From contig CM056582.1 in assembly GCA_029721435.1 (NCBI GenBank), positions 38,646,611 to 38,710,610 of the forward strand: DNA of 64,000 bases, written 5' to 3'. Shown here in pieces: positions 23,533 to 37,254 of this stretch. The translations under genes were made by a program, and so were the position numbers. The notes under the pieces were generated by a model. That model ran no database searches, was not told the origin of the DNA, and was given only the letters and a program-made list of their open reading frames with translations. How positions within the stretch are numbered: the stretch's first letter is position 1; each line of letters begins with the position of its first letter. The stretch comes from Gymnothorax reevesii (lineage: Eukaryota > Chordata > Actinopteri > Anguilliformes > Muraenidae).

Positions 23533-24170
23533 CACTACCGGTCAAAAGTTATAGGACACCCCAATTTTTCCGTTTTTTTTAATTTATTTATTTTTTTATT
23601 ATGCAGTTCCAGTCCAACAAATAGTTTGAAATGGTACAAAGGTAAGTGGTGAACTGCGGTAAGGATTTTTTTTGTATGCCATCGAGTAGCTGAAAGGTTG
23701 GTTCTTCAGTATGTGACAGCAACTGTCAAACATGGAGGAGGAAGCATGATGGTCTGGGGCTGTTTTGCTGGATCCAGGGTTGGTGACTTACAGAGTGAAA
23801 GGCACCCTGAACCAAAACAGCTTCCACAGCAATTTGCAGCGCCATGCAGTACCCTCTGGTATGAGCCTAGTTGGTCAGGGGTTCATCCTACAGCAAGATA
23901 ATGACCCAAAACATAAGTCCAAGCTCTGCCAGAACTACCTTAGGAAAAAATAACAAGATGGTAAGCATGAAAACATGGAGTAGCAGTACAGTCTCCAGAC
24001 TTAAACCCCATCAAGATGGTTTGGGATGAACTGGACAGAAGAGTGAAAGCAAAGCGACCTACAGGTGCCACACATTTATGGGAACTTCTGCGACAGAGTT
24101 GGGAAGAACTTTGTGAAGAATATTGTAGAAAGAATGCCACCAGTGTGCTCAGCCATTATATCTGCTGTGA
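23533..24170 (+). mobile_element. Tc1-like transposon remnant with transposase 3' half
   Basis: It begins after TA (23531-23532) with CACTACCGGTCAAAAGTT, a Tc1-type terminus. Roughly half the transposase is deleted: the frame starts at LQYVTATVKHGGGSMMVWGC (23700), shows the second acidic block QQDNDPKHKSKLCQNYLRKK (23896-23953), and reaches LNPIKMVWDELDRRVK (24001). The first catalytic Asp is missing and the third acidic residue, normally Glu in PIEMVW, is Lys. The right terminus is not visible. Confidence 0.85.
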
Positions 24171-24339
24171 TTATCTTAGGATGTGTAATTTGCGGGATCC
24201 CGCAAGTTTGATAGACTCGGAGCTAAACGAAGATTTCACTGTGCTAGCAACTATGCATAACATTATTTGACGCGAATCCTTTGTTCTAGTGCGTAGACTG
24301 ACATGAACTTCCATGCATTTATTCAACTAATTTATTAAC

Positions 24340-24591
24340 CTACTGCAAAGATTTTTGTAAAAATGTCGGCCGCAAGAGACTTCTGTTTATGCCAGTATCT
24401 GACTGGCTGGATGCATGTTTCTGTAACCCCCTGTCATGCTCGAGCGCTGCTTTCCAGTTGGTTAAACCACACGAGGTAAAAACAGCATCCCTTTCACCGG
24501 CAGTAACATATTTCCTGCAGGGAAAGCAAAAGTATGAATCCCGCTGAACTGAGTACTCCAGCCACAGTTGAATGGATTGAATAATCGCCAT
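24340..24591 (-). pseudogene. hAT transposase fragment with TTF-type zinc finger
   Basis: The minus-strand frame has WLEYSVQRDSYFCFPCRKYV, then FTSCGLTNWKAALEHDRGLQ and KHASSQSD. This is the TTF-type zinc-finger pattern (FCFPCR...GLTNWK...KHASSQSH) found at the N-terminus of ZMYM1/DUF4371-type hAT transposases and domesticated relatives. No catalytic region follows within the fragment, so it is a transposon relic and not a host exon. Confidence 0.7.
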
Positions 24592-25787
24592 AACGCACCG
24601 AATGCACGCTCTAGATAGCTAGCTAATATTGGCTGGAATGGAGCATCGCCATTCAAGTCGCTAACCCTGTGAGGTAGAGCCCAGGCAGCAGAGGGAACTG
24701 GTTTGGGGCGGTGCTTGTGGAGGGCGCTGGAGCCATAGCCATAGTCATAGCTTCAGGTGTGCAAGCTACGGTATCGCCAGAGATGCCAAGTCTCACACAT
24801 TTGGTGTTGGTCTCATGAATTTTTTAACGTAGTTCACAATTATTCAATGAACACTTATTAATGAGATTCTCACACGGTATTAAAATCCTCATGCTTTGAA
24901 GTTTCAGTCTCACTTGCTTGAAGGTGGACCTCACTATGGAAAGTGATTATGACTCTGGACTTCTCGTGCTTCTCGTTAATAGGAGATTGGAAATTCATGC
25001 GTTTCATGATTGTATAAATTGTTTAAATGAAATAAGATTATTTGAAACATCGTCAAGCAATTCTACTGCTTTCAATCCTTCAGTAAAGACTAGCGTGAGA
25101 ATTCCCGAGTCATAATCGATTTCCGTGTCACTAGTGGGGAAATCCACTGTAATGCAAGTGAAACTGATTAACATTTTGCACAATGACTTAAATTTCAGGA
25201 GTGAATTTCTTCAGTGCACTTTGAATAATTGCTGACTACGGCACAGGTACGTGAATGCCACTAAGAGGCGAGACTCACGCCGAATGTGTGGGCATCTCTG
25301 CATCACTTGGGGTTGAAGGAGCACAAGGCTTGCTAATAGGTTTTAAAAGATACATGGCTCAGAACTCGTTTGAATGAATAAAACGAAATGCAAGTAAAAT
25401 TGTGAGTCTCTGCGCGCTGCTCAATGTACACCTATGAAGAGAATGGCTTCACTGCCTGGTGAAGTATCCGTATTTACAACTTTAGCAGTAGGACTTCGGT
25501 TTGGAGGAGGCCTTTAAACTGTGCTCCAAATCAGGTGTTAAGAACTATTATTTTATGTGCTATTTTGTCATTGACTTTATAAGTATGATTTGCACAGACT
25601 GTGAAGGCTTTATATGAAAACTTTAAACTCAAACTTCATTCATGTCTTAGTTTTGTCAGTCAGGTGTAAAAACTGAATGTGTGTACAGAAGAATAAGTGA
25701 GCCAGTCAAGGTACTGTTTGAAAACTTGATATAAATGGCATTTTACCAGGTATACCCAGTTGACCCACTTTTTTTCCCCCATTGGGC

Positions 25788-25812
25788 CACTTTTTTTTTT
25801 TTTTTTTTTTAA
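25788..25812. repeat. Poly-T tract
   Basis: A run of more than 20 T, in otherwise unassigned intronic sequence. Confidence 0.85.
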
Positions 25813-26014
25813 GTCAGGGGGGAGTTGGCCCCCTTTTGAAATTTTCTAGAATCATCACTGTATCTGCCAAAGGTGGCTACTTTGAGTCAAAAGTTTAAAA
25901 TACGTTTTGGTTCATAAATTGATTCCATGATTTCTTTCTTAACTTCGATTGTTAATTTGATTTCTCATGTCCATGCTGTGATTCCAGAGTACAATGAGAC
26001 ACACAGGGACAGAG

Positions 26015-28226
26015 TGCTCTGTAATGACCCCGATAGAATTAGCAATGTTGAGGTACTGGAGCCACTTGGGACAAATGATCACTCTGCTGTTAATTCTGAT
26101 GTTTCACGGGAAGTTAAAAAGGTGTATTCTAAAACAAAAATTTTCAATTTTAGGCGAGCAAACTTTGACAGGATGCGCTCATATCTAGCTGAAATAAAAT
26201 GGGAGACACTCCGTGACTGAAATTCCGTAAATGAGATGTGGGAAAGATTTAAGGGGGTTTTACTTGAATCACAGTGCAGATTCATTCCGAAGGTGTCCAA
26301 AAGTAAGCTGAAAAAGCAGAATCCTCAGTGGATGACCAAGTCAAAAAAGAGCTGAGGTATGCTAGAAGACTGTATGAAAGACAAATTGCAGAGGGGGCAA
26401 AAACTAGCCCTAAGCGCTTCTTTCAGTACTGTAGCAGAAAAAGGAAAGTTTAAGAGCAGGTTAAGTGCATAAAGAATAAAAATGGATCGCTGCTATATGA
26501 TAATAAGCGTATTGCGGATGCCTTAAACACTTACTTTGTTGAGAATTTTACCTCAGAGGGGGTCTTTATTTGGCCAGAGGGCATGTTAAATGGTCAAGAT
26601 TATTTAGCGTAAATTGAGGTTCGGGATAACGAAGTATTAGACAAGTTGCTTGAACTAAAAGCAGATCAGGCGGCGGGTCCTGATGGCTTATATCCTAGAG
26701 TGCTCAGGGAAGCTGGTGAATTCATCTTTAAGCCGCTATCAGCCATCTTCAGACAGTCTTTAGAAACTGGAGAAGTACCAAATGATTGGAAACAGGGCAA
26801 TATAATACCAATATGTAAGAAAGTGGACCGTACCGAGCCAGGAAACTACAGGCCAGTGAGTTTAACTTGCAATTCGTGCAAATTATTGGAATCTATCATA
26901 AAAGATGAGCTGGACTTATTTCTTGAACCTAACAGTATCTTGAGGGATAGCCAACATTGTTTTCGGAAGGGAAGGTCATGCCTAACAAACCTTCTGGAAT
27001 TTTTTGAAGAGGCCACCAGAACTTACGACCAGAGCAGGGCTTATGACATCATATACTTGGATTTTCAGAAAGCATTCGATACAGTACCGCATAAGAGACT
27101 AATTTTTAAAATGAGCCCCATTGGCGTTACAGGAGGTATTCTGAAGTGGATTCAAAACTGGTTACAGGACAGAACACAGAGTAGTGGTCAGTGATATCTC
27201 ATTTGAGCTGGGTATGGTGGGGAGTAGCGTCCCCCAGGGATCGGTGTTGGGACCCCTGCTGTTCCTCATTTACATTAATGACCTTGATAGGAATATTGAG
27301 AGATTGGTTAAATTTGCAGATGATATTAAATTGGGGGGTTTGGCAAATATTCTAGGGTCCACTAAAGTGATTCAGGACGATTTGGATGGAATCCAGAATT
27401 GGGCAGAAATGTGGCAAATGAAATTTAATCTAGCAAAATGAAAGTTGTACATGTAGGTAATAAAAACATTAGACGGGATTACTTCACGGGAGGTTTAAAA
27501 CTGGAATGTGCTGCACAAGAGAAAGAAAATCTGGGAGTGATTGTTAACCAAACCCTCACAGGTTCTATCCATTGTGCCGTAGCAGTTAAAAAAGCTAATC
27601 GGATGCTAGGATACATTGCCAAAAGTTTTGAGTACAAATCTAAGGAGGTGATGATTCTTTTGTACAACATGTTCGTTTGACCACACCTGGAGTATTGTGT
27701 GCAGTTCGGGGGACCATACTTTAAGAGAGATATAGAGGCTCTAGAGAAAGTTCAGAGAAGAGCCACCAAGCTTATTCCAGGTATAAAAGGTGAAAGCTAT
27801 GAGAAGAGGCTTAAGATCCTTAATCTCATTAGTCTTAGGAAAAGGAGACTCAGGGGTGATTTGATTGAGGTCAAATATGTTAAAGGCATTAACAAAGTGA
27901 ATCATGTAGGATTCCTTCGACCGAGTGTTGTGAGTAGAACTTGGGGTCACAAATGGAAGTTGACCAAAGGTAAATTTAGCACTGATATTCGGAAATATTT
28001 TTTTACCCAAAGAGTAATCTCAATGTGGAATAGCTTACCTGACCATATTGTTGAGGCAGAGACCTTGGGGGTTTTCAAGAGCAGGCTTGACTTAAAGCTA
28101 GATACCATTGAGTCATTTAGTATCTGAAGGGATATATTCACAATAGTATAAAGAAACTGGCGAGCTTAGTTGGGCTGAAAGGCCTGTTCTTGCCATTCAT
28201 GTTATGTTATGTTATGTTATGTTACA
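26015..28226 (+). mobile_element. CR1-type LINE, copy 2, 5' truncated
   Basis: It begins abruptly in the late endonuclease region (CTCTGTAATGACCCC) and matches copy 1 closely along its length. The RT frame 26646-27194 shows ADQAAGPDGLYPRVLREAGE, LDFQKAFDTVPHKRLI; 27184-27441 shows [17 protein letters not shown] and FADD at 27313-27324; 27699-28127 gives the C-terminal block absent in part from copy 1. It has its own deletion of about 100 bases at 26340 and several frameshifts. The 3' end has repeated ATGTT units at 28198-28225. Same strand as the calmodulin-like gene. Confidence 0.9.
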
Positions 28227-28716
28227 GTCACGTTAGTGACAGTTACTTGTTTCTGCTACATTTTCGGCACTCTACGTGAAAATAGTTTAACTTTTGGCAC
28301 ATTACTATCGATAATGTCACTTCTTTCTCACCTTTCAGTTTAAGTCAAGTCGGAAAATATTTCATTTCATGACTGGCAAAAAGTCAGGGTAATCCGGCAA
28401 AATTTTGGAAAATTAAGTCCCTGAAAAATAGTCCTCCTTCATTACCACATTCTATCCACACAAATTCTGGTCCTGTTACTGATGAGCACAAAATCTGTGA
28501 CTAATTTAACCAACATTTTATAGCGGCCAGAAACCTTTTTGAAAATGTTAATAATCCGCTACAGGAGATTTGTCCGACCTTGGCTCTAGTGGATTTACTA
28601 ATTCTCAAAATCCAAGACTATTTTCTTTCAGGGAATTTAACGTGAGTGAGGTCCTACTTGAATTAAAACTTATAGATGTACATAATTCCACTGGAGAGGA
28701 TCACTTAGTCCTGAGT

Positions 28717-29344
28717 GTTAGAAACTCAGGCCGGTCCTCCCAAAACGTCGCACGTCAAAGCAAAACAAAAAAAGGACGCCAATGCCAGCCTATCAAGTTT
28801 CACCACAAATAATCACGAGTCTACGGGACTCTAATGCGTAAACCAGCTGGGGCCTGAATGTAACTACACCCTGAGTGTGGGGATTATCACTTGAACTGGA
28901 TCTATATGGGGGTGTTAGAAATGTAACAGAGGCAGCAAGAGAACCAGCTTACTTGGGATCTCCCAATTAACTCCACGTCTCTCCCAGCCAGCCCCGTCTA
29001 TGGCTCTTCATGAGCAACCAGCTCCTGCACCGACTTCCAGTCAATCAAGGTTTTTTAAAGTTAAAATAAAACTAAATTGTCCACAAAGAAATAAAATAAA
29101 CACAGTCCAGAAAGGGGGAATCTTTTACCAGCCGCGTGCTTACGGTCAGATCCAAGGCAAACAAAACCAAGAACCCCACATTCTCAGGTCGTCGCCTGAA
29201 TTCTCTTAAACAATAATGCATGAGACACGCCCCCCCCCCCATCAACTGGTAATCTCACTGCCTCCAAGATCATTGTGTGTTCTCCCTATCAATCTGACTT
29301 CCTCACACGAGTCTTTTGCGTCTTGCAGCCCCACTGATTGCACA
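28717..29344. mobile_element. LTR-like insertion in the L2-type LINE (tentative)
   Basis: This segment interrupts the RT frame: LINE homology stops at about 28715 and resumes at about 29347. It starts TGTTAGAAAC and ends GATTGCACA, giving TG...CA ends as in solo LTRs. A short target duplication is not evident. C10 run at 29231-29240. Confidence 0.4.
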
Positions 29345-30418
29345 CTAAATAACTAATGTTTTGACTTGCCATTATCGACCGGGTCTATTCCGAGTGTATG
29401 GAAAGCAGCTCATGTTTTTCCTTTATTTAACTGGGATGATCCCAGTTCAGTAAACGGCTATCAGCCCATCTCAAAATTGCCGTGCCTGGCTAAGATTTTA
29501 GAATCTCTTGTAAAACATCAACTTTGCTACTGCTTAACTTTCAATAACATTTTAACAACTCACCAATCTGGTTTCAGGCCAGACATTGCACCATTACAGC
29601 TGCTTCATCGGTTATAAATGATTTAGTAACAGCTGTGGATAGTATACAAAAATGTGCGGCCCTATTTATTGATTGAGCAAAAGCATTTGACGCAGTAGAC
29701 CATATTATCTTATTAAATAAGTTGTCCTCCATTGGTCTTGGTTACAGAGCTTGCTCATGGTTCCAGGACTCCCTGTCAAATAGAACACAAGCTATAATTT
29801 CTGGCGATGCGCAGTCTCAATGTTTAAAAGTGACGAAAGGAGTACCCCTAGGTTCCATTCTTGGGCCAATTTTATTCACAATATGTTGTTGCTCGTAATG
29901 TAACAAATTGCAAGATTCATTCTTACACAGATGACACAGTATTTTATTCCTTTGCTCCAACTTTCCTCCAGGTCCTCACATATTTACAATCTGCTTTTAA
30001 GGTTATACAGCATGCTCTAGCTGATCTTAAACTAGTTTTAAATACTGATAAAGCAAAGTTCATGATCTTTTCTACACAAAATGCAATTATGCCAGGTCAC
30101 AGTTCTCTCAGTGACCAGTGCTCAAATTGAGTAGGTTCAGTCTTACAAATATCTGGTTGGATCATGACTTCTCTTCTAAGACTCTTCTAAAACCTGTCCG
30201 AGAAACTTAGAATGAAAATTGGGTTTCTTTACAGAAATGGGTCCTGTTTTTCTTTGGACAATAGGAAGAGGATTGTCCAGGTGACAGTATTACTCATATT
30301 TGACTATGGAGATGTCCTTTACAGGCATGCCTCTAATAGTACCTTTAGACGCTTGGAAGCAATTTATCATAGCGGATTGTGCTTTATCACAGGTGATTGT
30401 TATAGGACTCATCATTGC

Positions 30419-30422
<4 letters not shown>

Positions 30423-30453
<31 letters not shown>
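30423..30453. repeat. TA microsatellite
   Basis: About 15 TA units followed by CACACA. Confidence 0.95.
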
Positions 30454-30461
<8 letters not shown>

Positions 30462-30775
30462 TCTGAAGGGTGGTTTTCCCTTCATTTTTAGAATGAAGTT
30501 ATGTTGTATTTTATTTATTTTTAAGCTTTGCAAAGCAAACTTCCTTCATATCTGATGAAGCTCATATCCATCAAAACCAGAAGTCAGCATATCGGATCAC
30601 AAGAATGTTTTTGTTTGAGGCTCCCAGGACTAGAATAAATTTGGGCAGTACCTCTTTTAGTGCATTTGCACCTTGGATGTGGAATAATTTCCAGGATACT
30701 CTGAAGCTAGATTGCCTAATCCCCTTCATGTCTTTCAAGAAATGAGTGTTGGATATTTTACTTTGAGAGGCCAGA

Positions 30776-31665
30776 TGTACTTGCTTTTAGTTTAAGGCAG
30801 GACAGAGAAAAAAGATGTGCAAATCCTATGTTCTTTTATATTTAGATATATTCATTTTTTAAATTCATTTTAATTATTTTTAATTCTATTTTAAAATGAG
30901 TAATTCCTTTAATTCACAAAATGTGTTTGTGAATTTTATATATTTTTATCCTTCTCTTTAACCTTCCATTGTAATTGTTTTATTGGGCTCTAAATTCGTA
31001 GACCAGGTGCCGGCGTGGCGAATGGGAGGTGCACCGCGCCAACGGGATGTGTCTAGGCGTATGTTGCAATTTCGTGCCCAGCGTATCCTGGCGCAAGTAC
31101 TCCTCTGTCCCGCCTCTGTCCTTTCTTCCGGCGCAAGTAAAAAAGCGAGAGGAGAAAAGGCTTAAGAGGGTTTAACACAGTCGAGTCAACTCTTCACCAA
31201 TAAAATGAGCTCCTCTCCTTACCTTTAAAGTGTTGAAATCAAGAAGCCTCTGTCCTATATCTGCACGATGCGTCAGTGTTATTTTGCTGATTCAGGCTTG
31301 TTTTCTGCACCGCTTACGTCTACATTAAGCATTACGAAAATGAGGCATTCTCGAATTATGACCATTAGCGAACTTGAATGGAATTTCAAAGCGAAAACTA
31401 TGTCAGATCATTTAAACTTATGAAGTTTGAATGAAATACGACGGTTGCTAATTTATTTCTTCTGCCTGCATCATTGGGAAGAGAAATGTGTTTCTATTAT
31501 TACACCCTGTGGTTGCTTAAAATTTTGTCAGTTACATGCATGGACAACAATGCTAGATACGTTACACATTTATTTTCAATATGTGATCTTAACTCTGTAC
31601 GAGATCATAGCAATCAGGCTGTATTCCTTTTTCCCCATTAAAAACGACAAAACCTAAGTGACATT
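30776..31665. other. Unassigned intronic sequence
   Basis: AT-rich to 30990, then a GC-rich block 30990-31160 containing two GGCGCAAGTA strings, possibly part of a MITE. No coding exon recognised. Confidence 0.3.
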
Positions 31666-33599
31666 GACAGCGTTTACATGCACACCATATTCCGATTAAG
31701 GTCCATATTCGGGTTAAGGTAATATACCGAATAAGATGTTTACATGCGCTGAGCGATGGGAATATTCCGTTTACATGCTTATTAGCATATCCACCACTTA
31801 GGTCCAATCTCAACATTGGGTTTTCAGCAAATATAACGCTCGAAAGTAATCGTCATGGCTTTGCGTGCCTTCAGTTAGTGCTTCAAAGCTGAAATCAACT
31901 CCACTCTCTTTGCCATTGCCATCGCCTGCGGTCTTTGTCCCAAAATTTCATCCATGACCGCGGAAAAAATTAAACTGAAAATGGAATGGATTTGGGCTGT
32001 TCGTATTGTTTTGTTTTTGTTGGTGGCTATTTTTATGCCAGTCGTGAGCTTACTGTAATTTGCTATTCTCATGAACTTCCGTATCCGCATGCACAATAGG
32101 AAATTCAGCCTCGGAAAAAACTGCTTCTCAACACGCCTATTTCACAAGATGGCCACACTTACCGGAAGGCAGGTAAAAACACTTCCTCGTATAGGCATGT
32201 ACTGTCAATTCGCCTTCTCTTCTTTCTTTGTCTTAAGAGATTATTACAGTTGTGGTCTGTATTTTGGAGTTACAGGAGATCGCGAGGAGGTATAAATTTG
32301 TCTAGGTTATTGGGTTAGCCTTTTCTTTTAATTCGTTTTTGATTGTGAAGGTATGGCTCATGATAGCTGGCATTTCAGCTAATTTGTCTAACATGCCAGC
32401 AAAAATGTTAGCTAGCATAGAACTTTGACTTATTAAATGCCTGTGTTTGTAAAACTCGCTGTTTATTCGTTTGTTTGTTTGTTTGTTTTTTTTTTAAACT
32501 TTATCTAGCTTTGTCTACTCTGACATTGCATGGTGGTCACTAGGGTTGGATGCTATATTGTTCAGTCACTGAGGAAGCTCGCTAATTGTAGCAAGGTTGT
32601 AGCTCCAGTGAGGCGAGATTGGGGGTTTGCTAGCTAGGTGAGTTGCGTTGAGCTTGAAGGCAGATTTTATTTTTTGTCACGAACATAGCTTTTATCCAGG
32701 CTAGAACGCTTAGCAATGGTATCTGATAGGGAGCTTGAGGTTTGCCCCGCCAGCTTATGCAAAGTCTGGCTAAATGTAACTTGCTTCGCAGTAGATGGCT
32801 GTCTAGCCAGCTACTACATTAAGTTATTGCAAATGCATGCTGGCTAATGACCACCATTACCTGGCGTTTCTTTTTGATTACTGCAGCTGCTGAGGCTTGC
32901 GTTTTCAACAGACACAGTGGCTTTCCGTCTGGGGTAGCCAGTGAAAGACCAGTAACCATCGCCAACTCAGCGCTTTCTTCTCCAGAGGCAGTATTCCGGG
33001 AAAGGCGAAAATGCAGTTTTACGTCAAGGCTCCTATTATCAACAAAATTAAGACCATACCTGCACAGAGTTGGTTAAGGTGTAGCCTTGAACCAAAAAAA
33101 AAATTACCCGTTCTGTTCTTAATATTAAACGATGTTTCTTCCCGGGAAATCCCCTTTGAAAAAGTGAGTTCCTCTTATTTTCGGGGACTCAGCTATTTAT
33201 TCAAAATCAGTGAGATTGTGTTATTTTTGCGTTGACAACAATAGATGGCGCCGAACAACAGTCTGCCTTGTTTTACATTGGTTTTTCATCAAGGTTTTAT
33301 CAGAATTTCCAAATATATATTCGTGATTAAAACAAGATGTAATGAAAACCCCCTTTTTTTCCTAAAATCTCTCTTGAGAAAGGGGTATCGTCTTTCATCC
33401 AAAATCCTCTTACATTCAGAGCAACACGGTGATTTTTATTGCTTCCTTGGTAAATATGTAATTGATGTAGGCTGTAATATAGATTTGAGATACTGCAAAA
33501 ATAAAAAGCAAATTACCTTTTACACACTTTATGTATTACAAATGTCAATCAAGAGTAAATCTTTTTTTTTTTATATCTTTTTATAGTCAGTTATCATAT

Positions 33600-34240
33600 G
33601 TGGGACATGCTGAATTAAATGCCCCATCAAGGAAATTAAACCCCCCTGGGTTTTTCAAATCCAGATATCTAACAGCAGTGAATGAAATTGTAACTATAAT
33701 ATCCTTGTTGGTAAAATCCATGAGTAAGCTAAGCAAGCCTAACTGGATGGCACGCGTAAACTGAGGTGTCCCATTCTGAGACTTAAGTCTGGCCTCTTTA
33801 TTTACTAAATTTATCCCAGGAGTACTCAATGAATCTCCAGGACTTGTGAAATTAATATGTCAAAGTTTACATCATAGCCCATTACAGCACCCTTGGTTCC
33901 AAATATGTCCCTGTTGCTGCTTGAATGAGTATACAGATTTGGCACAGGCCCCATGCTTATGTAAAAAGGGAGTAACTCAAGTCATTACTGGACAAAGATG
34001 CATGAAAAAATTAAAGTTTATTTGAAAAAATGTTCTTTGTGAGGTAACTGCTTCAGAGCCAGCTGGTGCACATGTAGTGCTCAATTCTACAGCCTCAGGG
34101 TGACATTCTGTGCAATCAACACTACAAGAACTAACTATCCCAATTCTGCATATTTGCAGATCTACAAATTTCACACAAATGTTTCTGAACAACTGCTGTT
34201 GTGGATTTTCTTCAACATATTGAGATTCCCCCATCCTCAA
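33600..34240 (-). other. Degenerate minus-strand coding-like region of unknown family
   Basis: Two minus-strand frames lie in series: 34240 to 33977 (87 codons, with a cysteine cluster SSCSVDCTECHPEA) and 33829 to 33587 (80 codons, including AIQLGLLSLLMDFTNKD). Further downstream, 33440-33350 in another frame reads CCSECKRILDERRYPFLKRD, again cysteine-paired. This could be the remnant of a zinc-finger transposase of the enclosing element. I do not recognise a family, and chance is possible. Confidence 0.25.
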
Positions 34241-37200
34241 GCAATTGGAGAGAGACAGATTCTTGAAAAAGGAAAAATTTAGGCTTTATTGTGTCATGAT
34301 GAAAAATGCAAAGCTGGGTTCTTCCTCTCCCGATCTGGTCCCTCACGAACCGTCCGTAGCACTCCCAATTTTCTTTAACCCTGTAAAATACTCCCCAACT
34401 GAGCTATGGCATACAGTTTTTATACAGGAAAATATGGTCCCTCCCCTCATTACAATTGGTCAAGTAACTTGAGATTGCAATTAGGTAATCCTTCTGAATT
34501 TGATGTCACGCATGAATCACGCAGGAGATGCATGCGCATTACAATGGACACTTACTGTCTCACACAGATGGAAAATATACAGAGATCAGAGATACAAAGA
34601 CAGAAAATACAGCCAAAAGAAAAAGATACCAGTGGATGAATTTGATGCATATCAAATTAAAAACAAATAATTCAATTGAGTATGTTTTCAGAAGCAAATA
34701 ATGATTTTGCTGAACAAATATTGATCAAAGCCTGCAGAAATCAAATACATCTTATGATTATGGTTTTTGAATCAAAGCAATCTAAGCAAAAAGCCTGCTT
34801 ATGTGTGTGTACTGCTCATGCAAGTGTGAACTGAATTGCCCTGTTTGTATATTTGTCTGTGTTTGCACTGCAGTGTATGAATTACTTGTATGTATGCGTG
34901 TGTGTGTCATGTGTGTGTGTCTTTCTGCTGCCTGCATAATATAATTATTGATTATTAGTATGAGCAAATGATAAAATATATCTATAATCAATATTATCGA
35001 ATATAACAAACAATGCTGAAATAAAATCCTCAACATTGCCTAAGAAGGACAACTTGACTGCAACAGCACCAATAACTGGCCTTTGACCACAGCTGCTTAC
35101 AGCGAAGATTAGTGATGGGTTGTCAAGCACTGAACTGGCTTTCCAAAAAGGGGTCCTGAGTGGATAAGATGCAACATCATGGGTACATCTCAGTTCTCTT
35201 AAATAGCATCCATGTTTCCCTCACTAGTCTTTTCCTTGGGTCTCAGTCCTTCCCACCATGGAGAGATGCAAGGAAACTATGCGATGAGGGAAGACGAAAG
35301 GAATCCTTTCTTCTGATGAATCACATAGACCGTAGGACGTTCATCGCTAGCGTTTATCGTCGTTCTCCACATCTGGGGGGGGACATGAAACTTTTTTTAA
35401 AATTAAGTGAAAAATACATAATTTACGAATTGGACGTTTCCCGCGTGTAAAACTTGCACGTTAATGAGATTTTTGAATTAAAAAAAACACGCATCAGCTG
35501 ATCATTCGTAAGTCAAAACAATTTAGCGGAAGCGGAAAAAGTAACAAGTTTTACACGGTTCTATCCGTGCTTACTTCTATATTAGGAGTGCCGTCTTCAA
35601 TGGTGAGTATATTTATTACTTTCTGAATGTTAACATATTGAAATTTCGACGAAAATCCTGAAAATTAGCTAGAAATACGGCTTGTTATTGGGATAGTGCA
35701 GCGAGTAAAACTGAGCTATGTGAATAAGCTTAATAAAATCAATTCATGCATTCAAGCACGTGCGCGTTTTTTTTTCTTTGAATTCATCGGTAACACGTTG
35801 AAAGATAACGTGAAAATTATAATGCAGATTTAGCTTGTTTGTTTTGGCACAAAATAAAATCCCAAAGGCGATCCTTGAACAATGAGCAGTGCATTGTCCA
35901 TATAACATTATGATTCTGATGTTGTACGCTGATGAGCATGGCTAGAAAATATACTAGGGAATAGGGATTACATCCAACAAATTGTGGCTACTAATTTTTT
36001 TGTTTTTAAAAGCACAGGGGTTCTTGAACTTTTATTTATGTACAGCTATTTTCTTTTTCTTTTACTTTATAACTGCAGCTGTGCAGCTTATCCAACAGGT
36101 TAATAAAGTCTTTATTTTAAACATTATGTTGGAATTATTATGCATTTTTTAACTTTGTTTTTGTGTTCAAACTGTATTGCAGTGTACGAGTATTGCTGCT
36201 AATCTAAATTATGTTCTAATGAAGAAAGAGATGTGGGTCTATAAGCACGATGCTAGCAGCACCTATAAATAATGGAACTGAATTTATATCCACGTGAGGA
36301 TCAGAATGAACAGTACAAGCTGAGAAATAAATGTAAATAGGCAATGAAAAAGAATCGACAAACTGGCATGAATAAAATTTATTTCACGCCAGTTTGTCAA
36401 GTCTTTCTCACTGCTAAATTATGTTCAGTAAAATATGCTGGAAATTCATTAACAATAAATTTTGGGTAGGGAATGGGGAGGGAAATGCTTATGTAACTAT
36501 TTGATTAAAACTATAAGGTCATTTGCATTTTGCAAGTCTTTGATCCTGTTTTTATCAAGAATTACTTGACAATTGACAAGCTTTTGGAGGAGTGACTTTA
36601 TTTACTACATTGGCTATCACTGGTCTTAATAGTTTTGTATTGTAATGTTAAATCTTATTGAAGCCTTAAGAAATCCATAATTATGAAAATGCTATTTTAC
36701 ATTGTACATAAAGAATAACACAAGTCGTGGAATATACCACATTGTGTTATATTGTAAATATGCCTTATTTAGCACATACAGAAACAAGCTGTCATAGTAT
36801 AATACAGATTTACAATACCACTTTATGTTTTCATAGTTGCATAATGAATACTTTATTTGAGTTGTGTTATTTATTTTTAAACTATTTTTTCATCACAGAG
36901 ATCTTGGCAGCATAAAACATGTCTCTGGCAAGGGTGAATATTCTTCTAGGAGACTTGATTTCCTTCCCCAATTCTGTCTGGCTTGGACAAGACATGAGTT
37001 AATGTTTTGTATTATGGGAAGAAAATTATGAACTTTCAAATTATATAAAAATATATTCTTGCTTCAATATCCCGAAGATTTCTAGAGCCAGCACAAATTT
37101 TGGATAAGTGGTTAAAAGTTACTTCAATACACAGCATGGTATAACTGAACATAAAATAGATAATCAAAAAATACACCAATCAGTTTGATCTTAATACACT

Positions 37201-37254
37201 ACTTGTTACTTATATGCATTTGCATCTCCTTTGAAATGCATTACCAGGTTGGAA

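Larger units (their letters stand above)
28340..30775 (+). mobile_element. L2/Maui-like LINE, degenerate, split by an LTR-like insert
   Basis: Pieces of an ORF2: PAKFWK-like linker and ICD-FNQHFIAA (28395-28530), FSFREFNVSEVLLELKLIDV (28621-28680), then after the insert TGSIPSVWKAAHVFPLF (29380), YQPISKLPCLAKILESLVKH, ALFID-AKAFDAVDH (29650), GVPLGSILGPILFTI (29840), YTDDTVFYS at 29920-29946 in the YADD position, NTDKAKFMIF and finally PRTRINLGSTSF-type C-terminal sequence (about 30625). Many stops and frameshifts. A (TA)n run sits in the coding region at 30423-30453. Confidence 0.8.

Noticed and set aside
35580..35615. ATG immediately followed by GTGAGT at about 35604, which looks like calmodulin exon 1 (ATG then intron)
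   Set aside because: It lies between the penultimate and last calmodulin exons, inside the 8.75-kb element, so it cannot be exon 1 of that gene; most likely chance.
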